A stretch of 64,000 bases of DNA from Diadema setosum (Eukaryota; Echinodermata; Echinoidea; Diadematoida; Diadematidae): positions 3,590,404 to 3,654,403 of the forward strand of contig CM067062.1 of assembly GCA_033980235.1 (NCBI GenBank), given 5' to 3'. The position numbers and the translations under genes were made by a program. Under the pieces are notes generated by a model. The model did no database searches. It had not been told where the DNA came from and was given only the letters and a program-made list of their open reading frames with translations. Of the stretch, positions 1 through 10,640 are shown one piece after another. Each line of letters opens with the position of its first letter. The stretch's first letter is position 1.

Positions 1-226
1 TCAGGGATAATGTCTCATTCTGTGGGGTCTGTCTCAAAAACAGGTTTGGAATACATTGCAAGAAATGCAAACACTAATACAACAGCCAAGAAAAACACTA
101 CACAGCTATTGAAAGACATAATAAAGAATTCCACCTATAGTTCAGTTATTGCAAAATGTAGAGCAAAACCAAACATCTATACGAAACAGACCCCTCAGTG
201 TCAATTCTCCCCTGCCTACCACCCAC
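1..226. other. CLIP intron 25 (partial)
   Basis: Intron sequence downstream of exon 25. No further exon or repeat is evident before the window edge. Confidence 0.7.
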
Positions 227-344
227 CTCTTGCTTGTACTGGGCGATCTCCCGGTCCTTCTCTGCCACCACTGAATGGGTGAAGTCTAGGGTGCTCTGCA
301 GGGTCTCCCTCTCCATCTCAAAGTCAACTGATCTGGACTCCAGC
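227..344 (-). CDS. CLIP1: CLIP exon 25: coiled coil, last exon in window
   Basis: A 118-nt exon that completes Gln1336 and encodes residues 1337-1375 (LESRSVDFEMERETLQSTLD ... AEKDREIAQYKQE). Acceptor GTCAAACAG, donor AAGAG|GTGGGT. It ends in phase 0 with an open frame, so the coding sequence continues to the left of base 1. No zinc-knuckle Cys/His pattern is present yet. Confidence 0.92.
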
Positions 345-2194
345 CTGTTTGACGGAAAAAGGGCAGTGAGGCAGAATTAAGACAGAGGACAACTGGAAGT
401 TTTGGGGGGTCTTCCTCCTTAAGGAGAGCAACTGGTCACAGTTACAAATCCAGGAGAGAGGATGTGTGAACATAGTAGGTGGAAGGCTCATACAAAGTCT
501 GATACAGTGGAGTCACAACTCAGTGCTACTACAAGCGGCTAGCCACAGTAGGCACAGCTATGCAATGCATTTTGGGAAAAGAAAGTCATGCAAATTATGT
601 AGTGCAACTGAAAACAATGGGGTAGGATAGTTTCACAGTTTGTGAGAGCCTTGCAGAATGATACATTAGACAATGTGCAAAGTTGTCTACTTTTGTACTC
701 TCTACAGTCAAACAAGACTTGCACAGGTTGGGTTGTATTCAGAGTGAAAGCTTGATGCCATCAAAAACCTTTGCACACTTCCCTGCCTGCTGATGAAACA
801 CAGGCCTCTTTCAAGTTCTTTCCTAAATTGCTGTATCTGATAACAATAATACTTTGAAACACATTACTTGAATCCATGGTTACATTCAATTACTCAAGCA
901 ATCTCTGAGACATTATGATTTATATCAAAATATTGCAAGTCCTCGCAACACTTTGTTATAAATCCACCACATTGACGACAAAAAGTGTATCACTCATAGT
1001 CTGGTCTCACAATTTGTTCAACATCTAAATACATCTACTGGTAATAAGCAAGTCACTATCACATACCAACATTTTGCCGTTTTTGTGTACTAGTACACAT
1101 TAAGTCAAGAGAAAGGTTATACTCACAAATAACTGTATCCACTAATCACTGTGATTTCCCATCCAACGGTCCAACAAAGGTAAGTAAATTGTGTGGAGGA
1201 TCTATCACACTACCACTCTAGACTCTACAGCGAATACTTGGTTTCTTTATGGAGCCACAAAGATTTTGAGATTCAGGAAGGAGTCAGTCTATGAAAGAGG
1301 AAACACTTCTCATTCTCCAACTTCCTAGAGCTCTGTAACATTTCATGGTTTCAATCTGCCAGATTTGGCTGACCTTCCAGCCATGCTGCTCCAGAGGTCA
1401 ACCGCACTGTGACAAGTTTCTGTCAGAACAGTCTACTTCATTCCTCAACCGACTGATAACTGCCATCATGCTGACGTCAACAGGATCAGTCACTGAACTT
1501 CCATATCAACCAATCCCCTCCCTATTCTCAATGCCGTAAATCTGAAATGCCCATTGACCTTACAAGGAACAAACTAGGTTTTTGTAGGCAAAGGGTTTAA
1601 TGAAGAGAAGCACATCCTGACCATGTTGAACTTGACATCACCTTTGTAACCTCAAACTGGAACAAAATTCTTAAAGGAAACTAACTGACTCTATCTGTCA
1701 TCTTCAAATTCCTTTCCTTGTTTTTCTTCTTACAGGGAATATTCAAAAGGGTAAGTTGAACTTTCTGTATCACATTGATGAGCAACTTATCGCAACATAG
1801 TGATTGCACTGCATGAATGAGCAAAGGGAGCAGTTTTTAAATAAAAGTTAAATACTCACCACATGTCAGTGTTTCCTGGACTTTTTATAATTAGATAATC
1901 TTCTATGCATCCCATTTAATACATTGAGACATGGGGTTTTTGTTTGTTTGTTTGTTTGTTTTGCTTTGTTTTTTGATGTGCCTGTTTGACTGGAAATAGG
2001 TAACAAATATGACTGGCTAATCATTTAGTTGGTTCATGTCATGTCGACCATTCAGAAACAGAAAGTACAAGGTACTTTCACCACGTTTAAGTGCACAAAA
2101 TGTGTAGCTGACGCCATCTGTAATGGCAGCTGTGAATAATGTGTCCCACTCCAGGAGTTTGGTCTAGATATTCTTTTCCACCAACATTACTCAC
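345..2194. other. CLIP intron 24
   Basis: AT-rich intron. The only structured element seen is a (GTTT)n run near 1938-1970. No other gene or clear transposon ends. Confidence 0.8.
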
Positions 2195-2247
2195 TGGTTT
2201 TTGACTGTCTCCAGCTCATCGCTCAAGTCTGCATTCCTCTGTGCCAA
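2195..2247 (-). CDS. CLIP1: CLIP exon 24: coiled coil
   Basis: A 53-nt exon encoding LAQRNADLSDELETVKN (1319-1335) plus CA of Gln1336. Donor CCA|GTGAGT is strong; acceptor TTAATAACAG. Phase 0 in and phase 2 out, matching both neighbours. Confidence 0.88.
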
Positions 2248-3330
2248 CTGTTATTAACATTGAGAAAAGTGAAAGAAAAATGATGATAAGACAGGAGGAA
2301 ACAACAACAAAAAAAAGAGGGAAGGGGGAACACAGGCAGGAGCAATCAATATAAAAATAGACACAAGACATATGGGGCAGGGCGGTCAAAACAAAGTTCT
2401 TACAAATCACAACACAACTAGTTTGTAATACCGGTAGTCGCCCAGGAGAAATTTGTACCTATCATTGGCATTCCACTGAATGGAGGTTATGATTACTAAG
2501 TAGCAAAACTTGGGCAAACAGTTAGGTGGCAACTTCACCATCACAGAAACTGCAGCCAGCAGCTCATGAATGCAGTCTCTGACTCAATAGTAAGCTGTGG
2601 ACAAAAACTCTGATGAAAAAAACTCTTTTGATGAAATCAGCAGATGCTTTTAAACAACATTGAGGAAAACCTTTAAGATGTTGGGAGGACTTGGAAGGCA
2701 AACTAATTGAACGTTTGTCAGGTTTCTGGACTGACATACTGCTAAATCAAGGCAACTACCATGGAAGTTTCTATGATTTTGAGAAATGAAATGTACCACC
2801 TTCACTGTGACAGATTCACACTGATACAGCTGATAGGTATATAAATGAAACCACATCATATTCGTTTTGATGGCTGTTACTGAAAAAATTCAATCCCAGA
2901 ACTTGAGAATCTCTTCTTACTCACCTTGTGTAATTATTGCAATTTAAAGGGAATGTTAAGAAGTAGATTATTTCATTTTAGTTTCTTTTTTTTTTCAATC
3001 TCTTCTCTATTCATGGACTAGAGATATGTAAAATGTGAAGACAAAAGAAGGGGTGAGGAGATGTACTTTCAATACTACAATCTTGTATGTGTCATTCACA
3101 AACTGGTGAAAACAAAAGCTAAAGGGATCAATATTTATCTACAGCTTTTACAATTTCCATTCTGCAAGGCAAACACTAGTGTGCATGTTTCTAACCACAA
3201 GTCTTCTCATAGAGTAGTGTATCCAACTTTGTACAGTACAGACACAGGATTCTATATCTACCTCCTTATCAAATCCCCAACATCCCACACCACATATTTG
3301 AACTTGATGAGTGCAACATATGAAAGGACC

Positions 3331-3390
3331 TTAACCCGCTGAGGACGGACTGAATTTACTACAACATGCATTTCCCATAGATGCTAGTTG
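3331..3390. mobile_element. Truncated copy of small TTAACCC foldback element
   Basis: Starts TTAACCCGCTGAGGAC and runs through ACAACATGCATTTCCCATAG. It matches, in inverted orientation, the complete 94-bp element at 45062-45155. The second half is missing and the neighbouring TTAA foldback element begins 9 bp further on. Confidence 0.65.
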
Positions 3391-3398
3391 AAAGCAAA

Positions 3399-3951
3399 TT
3401 AAAGGACAAGTTCACTTTCATAGACATGTGGGTTGAGTGAATGCAGCAATATTAGTAAAACACATCAGTGAGAGTTTGAGCAAAATCGGACAATCCATTA
3501 AAAAGTTATGAATTTTTGAAGTTTCTGCTCAGTCACGGCTGGATGAAAAGAATACTATAGCTTGGATGTCACATGAGTACAACGATATAAAGAAAGAATA
3601 AAGAAAATTCAACATATTTCCATTTTTATCGCATAACAAACGAACACTCAACTTCTCTCTTTCAGAAGGCAGGGGGAATAATATTACCCTTAACATACGT
3701 CAGTTGCAAGTCGAAGAAATGTGCAAATTATTCAAAAAGTAAAGTTTTGTGAAATTCTCTTCTTATTTTCCTTATATAGTTGTACGCATGTGACATCATA
3801 CACTGTAGTAGTCTTCTCTTCCAGCAGTGACTGCGCAGATACTTAAAATATTCGTAACGTTTGAACGGATTGTCCAATTTTCCTCAAACTTTCACTAATC
3901 TTGCTGCATTCTCTCAATCCTTATGTATATGAAGGTGGACTTGTTCTTTAA
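3399..3951. mobile_element. TTAA-flanked foldback MITE, family A
   Basis: Begins TTAAAGGACAAG and ends CTTGTTCTTTAA. The two halves are near-complementary over long arms (for example ATCGGACAAT and ATTGTCCAAT). Same family as 63325-63890, sharing the GAGTGAA(A/T)GCAGCAA and TTTGAG(C/G)AAAATCGGACAAT stretches. The TTAA target suggests mobilisation by a piggyBac-type transposase. No coding capacity. Confidence 0.8.
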
Positions 3952-3994
3952 GCGTATGTGATGGGAAGGGAGGTACTATTACTCCAGCACACAC

Positions 3995-4115
3995 CTGTTC
4001 CTTCTCCTTGTTGGCCGTCTGTAAGGCAGTAATGTCCTGCTGGATGTTACTCTTCTCAGTCTCTAGCGCGCTCACCTTCTCCTGCTCCACGGTCAGGGCG
4101 TGTCTTGCCTCCATC
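3995..4115 (-). CDS. CLIP1: CLIP exon 23: coiled coil
   Basis: A 121-nt exon completing Leu1278 and encoding residues 1279-1318 (MEARHALTVEQEKVSALETE ... TANKEKEQ). Acceptor GGTTGACAG, donor GAACAG|GTGTGT. A TTAA-flanked foldback element lies 44 bp into the intron on the donor side. Confidence 0.93.
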
Positions 4116-5213
4116 CTGTCAACCACACAGAAGGACCATTGAGGAAGAAGAAGAGAAGAGAGCATGAACTCTTTGTGTGCGCCCAACACAGCTGACAACT
4201 TGCCAATTTTGCACATTTTGCTAAAAAGGAAGCACCGTGCACAAAACCACTTGATAAATCCTAATATGTCACAGTACATTGAAAACGTCACAGCCATAGC
4301 TATGTCATAAACTTCACATCACAGCAAAGCTAGCAATTTTTCTTTACAACTATACTATACTGCATCTGTAGCATAAATGCTTCTATTATTATGTGGCTTT
4401 GAAATCCACTGTTTTCCAACAGCATTCATACATTTCAATCTATGAAGAAAGTGGCACACAATTAGTTAACATGCTGGCCTGCACACAATGTGGCAGATTC
4501 AAAACTTAATGGCCAATGTACAGGGTAGTGAGCAATACTATTTTGTCTACCAATTGTGTTAACATTGTGGCATAATCTCTGTATGCTGATGCATTACTTC
4601 TTCAAATAAAAATACTGACTCAAATTATGATCAAGAGTGTTACATGATGTTTCACATAAATTTCACATAAATTTGGCACTTAAGGAGCTTCCCACTTCCT
4701 TTACAATCTCTTCTGTTTGGCTTAGAAATTTGATGTGAGTACACTGCAAAAGGCCATAAATGTCATTATCATAAATGTCATTATCTTTGCTATTCTCTTT
4801 CCGAACTGACAGAGCATTGTTTGCAGCTTGTTTTACGAAAAAGTATGCAGGATCAGATCATGAGGTAGAATTATGGGAAAATCCTGTGAAAAGGACTGTC
4901 ACAGACAATTCTATATGACTCATAAAGGGATTCATACTGCTACGAAAGACAGTGGCATTCAATTAACAGCAGATACTGTAAAACCAGGCACGCTCTTGGC
5001 ATGAAACTTCTGTGAATTGGAGCAGACGGCCATTTTTGGGGCATGAAACTTTTCAAGACTTGTGAAGAATAAAAAATTATGAATATACTTATATACTGGA
5101 TTGTGCAGACAAAAACTTTTGCGTGCAGCATTTTAATTTCACAAATTGTGACTCCTCGCAAAATTCACAGAAGTTTCATGCAAGCACAAAATGTCTGGTT
5201 TTACATTACTCAC
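4116..5213. other. CLIP intron 22
   Basis: Contains the foldback element 4978-5204 close to the exon 22 donor. The remainder is AT-rich with nothing recognised. Confidence 0.8.
4978..5204. mobile_element. 227-bp foldback element beside a splice donor
   Basis: Inverted ends GTAAAACCAGGCA ... TGTCTGGTTTTAC, followed inward by matching GGCATGAAACTTCTGTGAAT and ATTCACAGAAGTTTCATGCA. The element ends about 9 bp from the exon 22 donor. No coding capacity; superfamily uncertain. Confidence 0.75.
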
Positions 5214-5773
5214 AGCTGAGCTTGCAACACTCCGATGTTGTCCTCTCCCTGGACCGATGCATCCTTGGCCATCTCGAGTTGTGACTGGTAGCTCTCCACT
5301 TGTCGTTTGAGGCTTGCTACCTCTTCTCGTAGCTTGGTGCTCTCCGCATCCCTCTCTTGGATCTGACCGGTCAGTCTCGTCCTCTCCTCCTCCCCTTCAC
5401 TCTTCTCCTTCGACATCGAGTCCAGCGAGCTCAGCTTGGACTCATACCCCTCCACCTTGGAGCGGAGCCCAGCCACCTCTCCCCTGAGTTTCTCACACTC
5501 TTGCTCCCTCTCTTTCACCTGGGCGGTCAGTTTAGTTCTTTCATTGTCCAGAGCCTCCTTCTCGCTGGACGACGACATTTGGGACTCGGACAGCTGCCTC
5601 TCATAGCCCTGGACTCTCTGCTCGAGAGATGAGACCTCTCCCTGCAATCTGCAGCACTCCTGGTCCTTTTCTTGCACGTTATTTACGAGTCCACTCTTCT
5701 CGCTCACAATTGCTTCCTTTTCCGCATTAACAGCATCAAGGGACGCCTTGATTTCAGACATGCTTTGCTCCAT
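5214..5773 (-). CDS. CLIP1: CLIP exon 22: coiled coil with 52-53-residue tandem repeats
   Basis: The largest exon, 560 nt, residues 1092-1277 plus two bases of Leu1278. It holds three related units marked by GEVSSLEQRVQGYERQL, GEVAGLRSKVEGYESKL and EEVASLKRQVESYQSQL at exon residues 45, 98 and 150. Each is preceded by a KxQE(C/S)xKL-type lead. The 52-53-residue period suggests tandem duplication inside a single exon. Acceptor ATAAACAG, donor CAGCT|GTGAGT. A foldback element ends only about 9 bp beyond the donor. Confidence 0.95.
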
Positions 5774-6279
5774 CTGTTTATGTACGTAAGGGCAGCAGGC
5801 CAAAAATAAAAAGATTTAGCATCACTATGTTGTGCTAACTTATACATACAATACCTGCTTAATAGTTCTTGTATAAAATTATGGCATGTCATACGCTAAC
5901 TTCATCAATACAGGAAGCTATAACTCACAGCCAAGCAACACTTAACTTTTTGCTCCTGCATGCAGTTTGCTTTTATGTCAAACACAATTCTCTGAAATTT
6001 TGCTTTCTTTGTTAAAGGAAGAGCTCAAATTGAGGGGATTATACAAAGTACAAACATATATCACTTCAGTTTTACAAGCTCAAATAACAATACTTTCAAA
6101 GCTACGCATGTAGTGATTGTCACAAGAGAACAAAGATGACTAATAAGAGATAAATATAGGCACACAAAAAGAGAGAGCAAAATTGTGAAATGTTTGATAA
6201 TCTGAACAAGAATACAACTCATGTTCCAAACTAAAACTGACATGTGCTGAAACACTTTGCAGGGCTTGCATAGACTCAC
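5774..6279. other. CLIP intron 21
   Basis: About 500 bp of AT-rich intron; nothing else seen. Confidence 0.8.
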
Positions 6280-6403
6280 CTGCCTCAACTTGTCATCTGA
6301 TACTCTCTGAAGTTCCTCTAGCTGGCTCTGTAATGACGAGGATTTCTCCTCCAGTTGCCCCACCTGTGACTTTGATAACTCCAAGTCCTGTCCCTTCTCG
6401 ATC
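6280..6403 (-). CDS. CLIP1: CLIP exon 21: coiled coil
   Basis: A 124-nt exon completing Leu1050 and encoding residues 1051-1091 (IEKGQDLELSKSQVGQLEEK ... RVSDDKLRQ). Acceptor ATCATCTAG, donor AGGCAG|GTGAGT. Ends in phase 0. Confidence 0.93.
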
Positions 6404-7192
6404 CTAGATGATGACAAGAGGTCCACATGGTTTAACCCTTTCTGGGCCACAGACTTTGGACAGTGGGTAAAGGGCTATGGTGGGGTTTTCTGTGCTAATC
6501 AGCACTCAAAGCACACGATGTGTTATGTTGTCATTCTTGTTATGAGCACTCATATATCATCTAAACACAGAAGCTTGTCAAGTTTGAGTGACTTTCTGCT
6601 GACACTAATCTGAATGAGCTTTGTTGCTGAAATGCACACGATAAGTACTGTTTATCATCTTTCCTTCTTTAACACGTGCATGGATCTATGTCTATCGACA
6701 CCAAACCATACACAGAAGCAGGAAATGTGGCACACATTTCACATTTTGATTCTGCTTTCTGGTTTGGATGATTCTACTTTGGAAAGTCCAGTCACATTGG
6801 AATTTACCTCTCCTTATCCATTCATACTTGTACGCATTGCTGTCACTGTACTTTCACAACCTTGCATGGTGAGCTTATCGGGCTACAAAGGTGTAAACAG
6901 CAAAAAATTAACTAGCACACAATTGATTCTCTGAGGTTTTTTGTAGATGCTGCTTGATAAAACGTTCTGTCCCGACAGCCCTTGGACAATGTGACATGTG
7001 TCTGAAAATAAATAATTGGCTGCTTATCATAGAATGGAAGAAGTGAGAGAAATTGTACATGAATGATCTTGTGCAAATAATAATAGTGTTTTGTCTAAAT
7101 TCAGGGTACACTTGTGAATTCAGGAAAGCTTGTACTGTTTGCAAGCAACAAGATTTCAAAGGAAGAGGGAAGAGAAGATTGGAATAACTCAC
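6404..7192. other. CLIP intron 20
   Basis: AT-rich intron; nothing recognised on either strand. Confidence 0.8.
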
Positions 7193-7668
7193 AATTGTTT
7201 CTGGAGGTCAGTCATACTCTGCTCTCCCTCCTTGGTTGCTTGAGCCATCAGTTCTTCCTTCTGTCTCTGTTTCTCCAGCTCTTTCTTGAGTCCTTCCAGC
7301 TCCTTCTCCTTGGTCTCCAGCTTGATCCTACCCTCCTGGGCCTGGGCTGTTACCTCCGTCCTCTCCCGCCGGATCTCGTCCAAGTCCTTCTCCAGGGCCT
7401 CCGCCCTGCTCTTGGCCTCCGTATGCTCCTTCTGGAGTATCTTACGTTCCTCCTCCATAGCCTCCACCCTCGTCAGCCGCTCCTGGGCCAGGACCTGCGT
7501 CTCCGCCCGCTCCTTGCGCAGTCCCTCCGCCTCCTGAGTCTTTGTCTCCAGCTTCATCTGCCGCTCCTGCGCCTGGGCCAGGGCCTCCGTCCGTTCCTTG
7601 AGGGCGCTATCTCGCTCCGACGTCACCCGTTCCAGGGTGGCCTTCACTTCTTCCGTTGCCTTGATGGC
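7193..7668 (-). CDS. CLIP1: CLIP exon 20: coiled coil with 28-residue tandem repeats
   Basis: A 476-nt exon, residues 892-1049 plus two bases of Leu1050. Very charged coiled coil. Within it, units beginning ERTEALAQAQE, ERAETQVLAQE, EHTEAKSRAEA and ERTEVTAQAQE start at exon residues 25, 53, 81 and 102, with spacings of 28, 28 and 21, all multiples of seven. The first and last units are the most alike (QERQMKLETK against QEGRIKLETK), which points to internal duplication. Acceptor CTTACTCCAG, donor AATT|GTGAGT. Confidence 0.95.
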
Positions 7669-9074
7669 CTGGAGTAAGAATGCACCAAACCAACATGTGA
7701 TACCACGGGACTCTGAAAGTTATCAGGAATGATTCCTTCACTGCAGCATCTCACACGTAAATATAAATCTAACATGAACGCAAGGTGATAACAAATATTT
7801 TCATCATGTTAGTGAGTTGCACAAATACAGTAGGATATAAATATACATACATATATATATATAAATACATACACAAATTGTCATCGCAAAGTATTTAACA
7901 GCGGAAGTATACCACGACAAAAGTTAGAAAGCAATGGGAGAGAGAAATGAGGTGAGAAAAATATACGGTTAAAGGTGAGATGTCCTTTGAAGAGGCAGGA
8001 GAGATATATGGGAGAGAGAAATATGTAAAATGGCATTAATTTGGTTTATATATATTAACAGTGGCACTGGCCCCAGACACAGAGAATACTATAGCTCTCA
8101 TGGTCTTCTCTGCCAATGAGCACAATGAGAAAACTCAGTCTGTCAACCGCAATGGAAACTTAACAAGTAGCAACTAAGCTTTGCTATGAACATGCATGTG
8201 TTTTGACAATGGCATTTGTGGCACCGATATGTTACGAGTGTACGTATATAATTATGCTTTTGAGAAATTCTATCAAAGTGCGACTGTAATAAAAGCATTA
8301 CAACAGCTTTATAATCTTAACTCATAAAAGATGCAGAAAATGGCAAATAAAAAAAACTAAAAAGATAAACTGAGCTGCATTCCAAGGACTTTTATATAAA
8401 AGACAATGCTGGAGTATGAAGTCAGGGATATGGAAAATAACATGAGGTGAGAGTGACATACACTATGGCTTGAGGAAAAGACAAACATAAAAACACAAGA
8501 ACAATGAATGGGGGGGGGGGGGAGAGAAGAGGGGAGGGGTTACAATGACCACAGGACACACAGAGTACAACAAACCACACAAGAGGCATCTGACTCTCCA
8601 TGAAACCTGAAGACACAGACATGGGTGATACAAAGCAGAGTTTATTGACAGGGAGAACGTGACAAACAGAGAATAAAGTCAACACAATACATTATACGTA
8701 AGGTAAACACATGCAGAAGAATAAGAAAAATGAGAACAGTCTGGTACAAAGACTACATTGGGAGAACAAGAGACACAGATTGTACAATCAGAGTTCATAG
8801 ATCTGACACAGATGAGCGACATTTGGACAGAGGTGAGGATAACAGAGGCAGAGATCGCTGGACTCAGGATGAACACAGACAGAGGGTAAGTGACAGAGAC
8901 GAAGGCAGGTTCTACAGCGTAGCCACGATGTCGGCGCAAAAGGACACAGACGCGCGGCAAAGCTGGGAGGCGGCAGGTGATAGCAAGTCTAGCAAAAGGG
9001 GCGGTCCTTTGACCCTCCCCTCTAACTTTGGTGGGTAAGCCTGCCCCTTCCAGCCAACCACATGCTGGACTTAC
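7669..9074. other. CLIP intron 19
   Basis: Holds an AT/CATA-rich run (7838-7870) and a G-rich tract of about 12 G near 8510-8525. Also a purine-rich, GACAGA-type region at 8680-8960. No other gene seen. Confidence 0.75.
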
Positions 9075-9278
9075 GTCGATCTTGGCCTGAGACTCTCGGT
9101 CCAGCAGGTCCTGGACCTGTCTCTGTTTGAGCTCAGCCTCGTCCTGCTTGAGGCCAAGCTCGGCCTTGTCCGAGATCAGCCGCTGCTTCTCGGCCAGCGC
9201 CACATCGCGCTCCTCCCTAAGGCGGTCCCTCTCTTCCGTGGCTTTCTGGAGGCCGCTCTCTACAGATACCTTCTCCTC
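9075..9278 (-). CDS. CLIP1: CLIP exon 19: coiled coil
   Basis: A 204-nt, phase 0-0 exon, residues 824-891, with regular Glu/Lys/Arg heptads (VESGLQKATEERDRLREERD, KQDEAELKQRQVQDLLDRES). Donor ATCGAC|GTAAGT is strong; acceptor ACCATGCAG. GC-rich against AT-rich introns. Confidence 0.93.
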
Positions 9279-10448
9279 CTGCATGGTGCAAATTTGATGA
9301 ACAGCAAAGTGTAATCTTACTTCTTGTCTGATTGACTTTAATAGTTAGCTTCAGGCCAAATCTCTTTTGAGATGGATTTCAAGTTGCCTTAAAGTTTTGT
9401 AGAGAGAAAACATCATTACTTGTTATTAGATTTATTTTGCTTGCAAATCTGTGGTGGCACACACACACAAAAAAAAAAAAATGCAATAACACACTACACA
9501 ACAATAAACATCATTGTGTTTGTCTTCCCCACTTTCATATCATCAAATGATGCCATATTGCAGTTAAATTTTCAGTTTTGAATAAAGCAATACAAAACAA
9601 AGCACAACGAATTTTTTTTACTGACTCTCAGATGTGACTATCTTCCATATTCTTAATCACTGAAGTCTTGTATTTCTTTCTTCTGCCTATGAAATATTCA
9701 GATGTGAACATAATATTGGATTAATATCCATTTAGATTCAAATGCAAACTGCAGGAAACACTGGTAGTATGGTGCACACACGCTATACCATTAATCAACC
9801 TTGCTTGATATCGCATTGGTTTGTCATAGTTGTGGTTGATGTAGACATACATCATCATCAAGTTACTAGATTTCTACCGATGAGCAAAACATTTTTCAAA
9901 GCCATTTTGACACAATGTTCATTTACAGAGATGCCAACTTCTTGACGTAAAAAAGCAGATGGAATATCCTAAAAAGAACCACACATTTCTGAGAGGAAAA
10001 TAAAATTTTCATGAAATCTTGACACCACTACACGCCCGTTGGAACTGTACCAGTAAAATGTTTCCCTGGTAAAAATGGGCAAGCAAAATGTTGCTTCTTC
10101 ATCAACACTGACGAGAAAAATTGTAAAGCATCCACATATTTCCTAGCTATTTGGCTCATTGTTCAACGTTTTTGTAGGGGTTACAGGAATTTAGTAGCAC
10201 GTCTTTCTATGTGATGGTTTTCCGCAGTTTTCAGATGTTTATATTGACTTGATTTACTTTTGTATTCGAAAGATGGAAAGCCGTATTTTTCAAGAGGTGA
10301 TATTAAAATATCGTATTTCATTCTGTTTATCATACTAAATATAATCGTATTGGTTGGCATCTCTGTGTTTATAATAACCAGGAAAGACAAAGGGGGTAAA
10401 ACCCCAAGGAAATACAATACAGAGGTTACTGAGATTTCATGAACAAAC
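9279..10448. other. CLIP intron 18
   Basis: AT-rich intron with a short A run near 9468-9481; nothing else seen. Confidence 0.8.
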
Positions 10449-10640
10449 CTCTATTGTCTGCAGCTTCTGCTCCGTATCTCTAACCCTGACCTCAAGCTCT
10501 TCCAGGGAGGCATCAATCTTCCTCTTCTCACTCTCCAGTTCATCCTTCTCCCTCCTCGTCTGCTCAACCTCCGCTTCCAGCCGCTCTTGGACTGCGGCCA
10601 TCTCTCTCTCCATCTCCTCTCGTATGCCCCTTGTCTCTGA
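10449..10640 (-). CDS. CLIP1: CLIP exon 18: coiled coil
   Basis: A 192-nt, phase 0-0 exon encoding residues 760-823 (SETRGIREEMEREMAAVQER ... VRDTEQKLQTIE). The acceptor side has three overlapping AGs (CCAG, TCAG, TCAG within 8 bp). The middle one (exon end 10640) is the only one that keeps phase with exon 17. Donor ATAGAG|GTTTGT is weak. Similarity to vertebrate CLIP is only compositional from here on. Confidence 0.86.

Larger units (their letters stand above)
2248..3994. other. CLIP intron 23
   Basis: Contains a truncated TTAACCC element (3331-3390) directly followed by a 553-bp TTAA-flanked foldback element (3399-3951). The rest looks like unique AT-rich intron. Confidence 0.8.
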
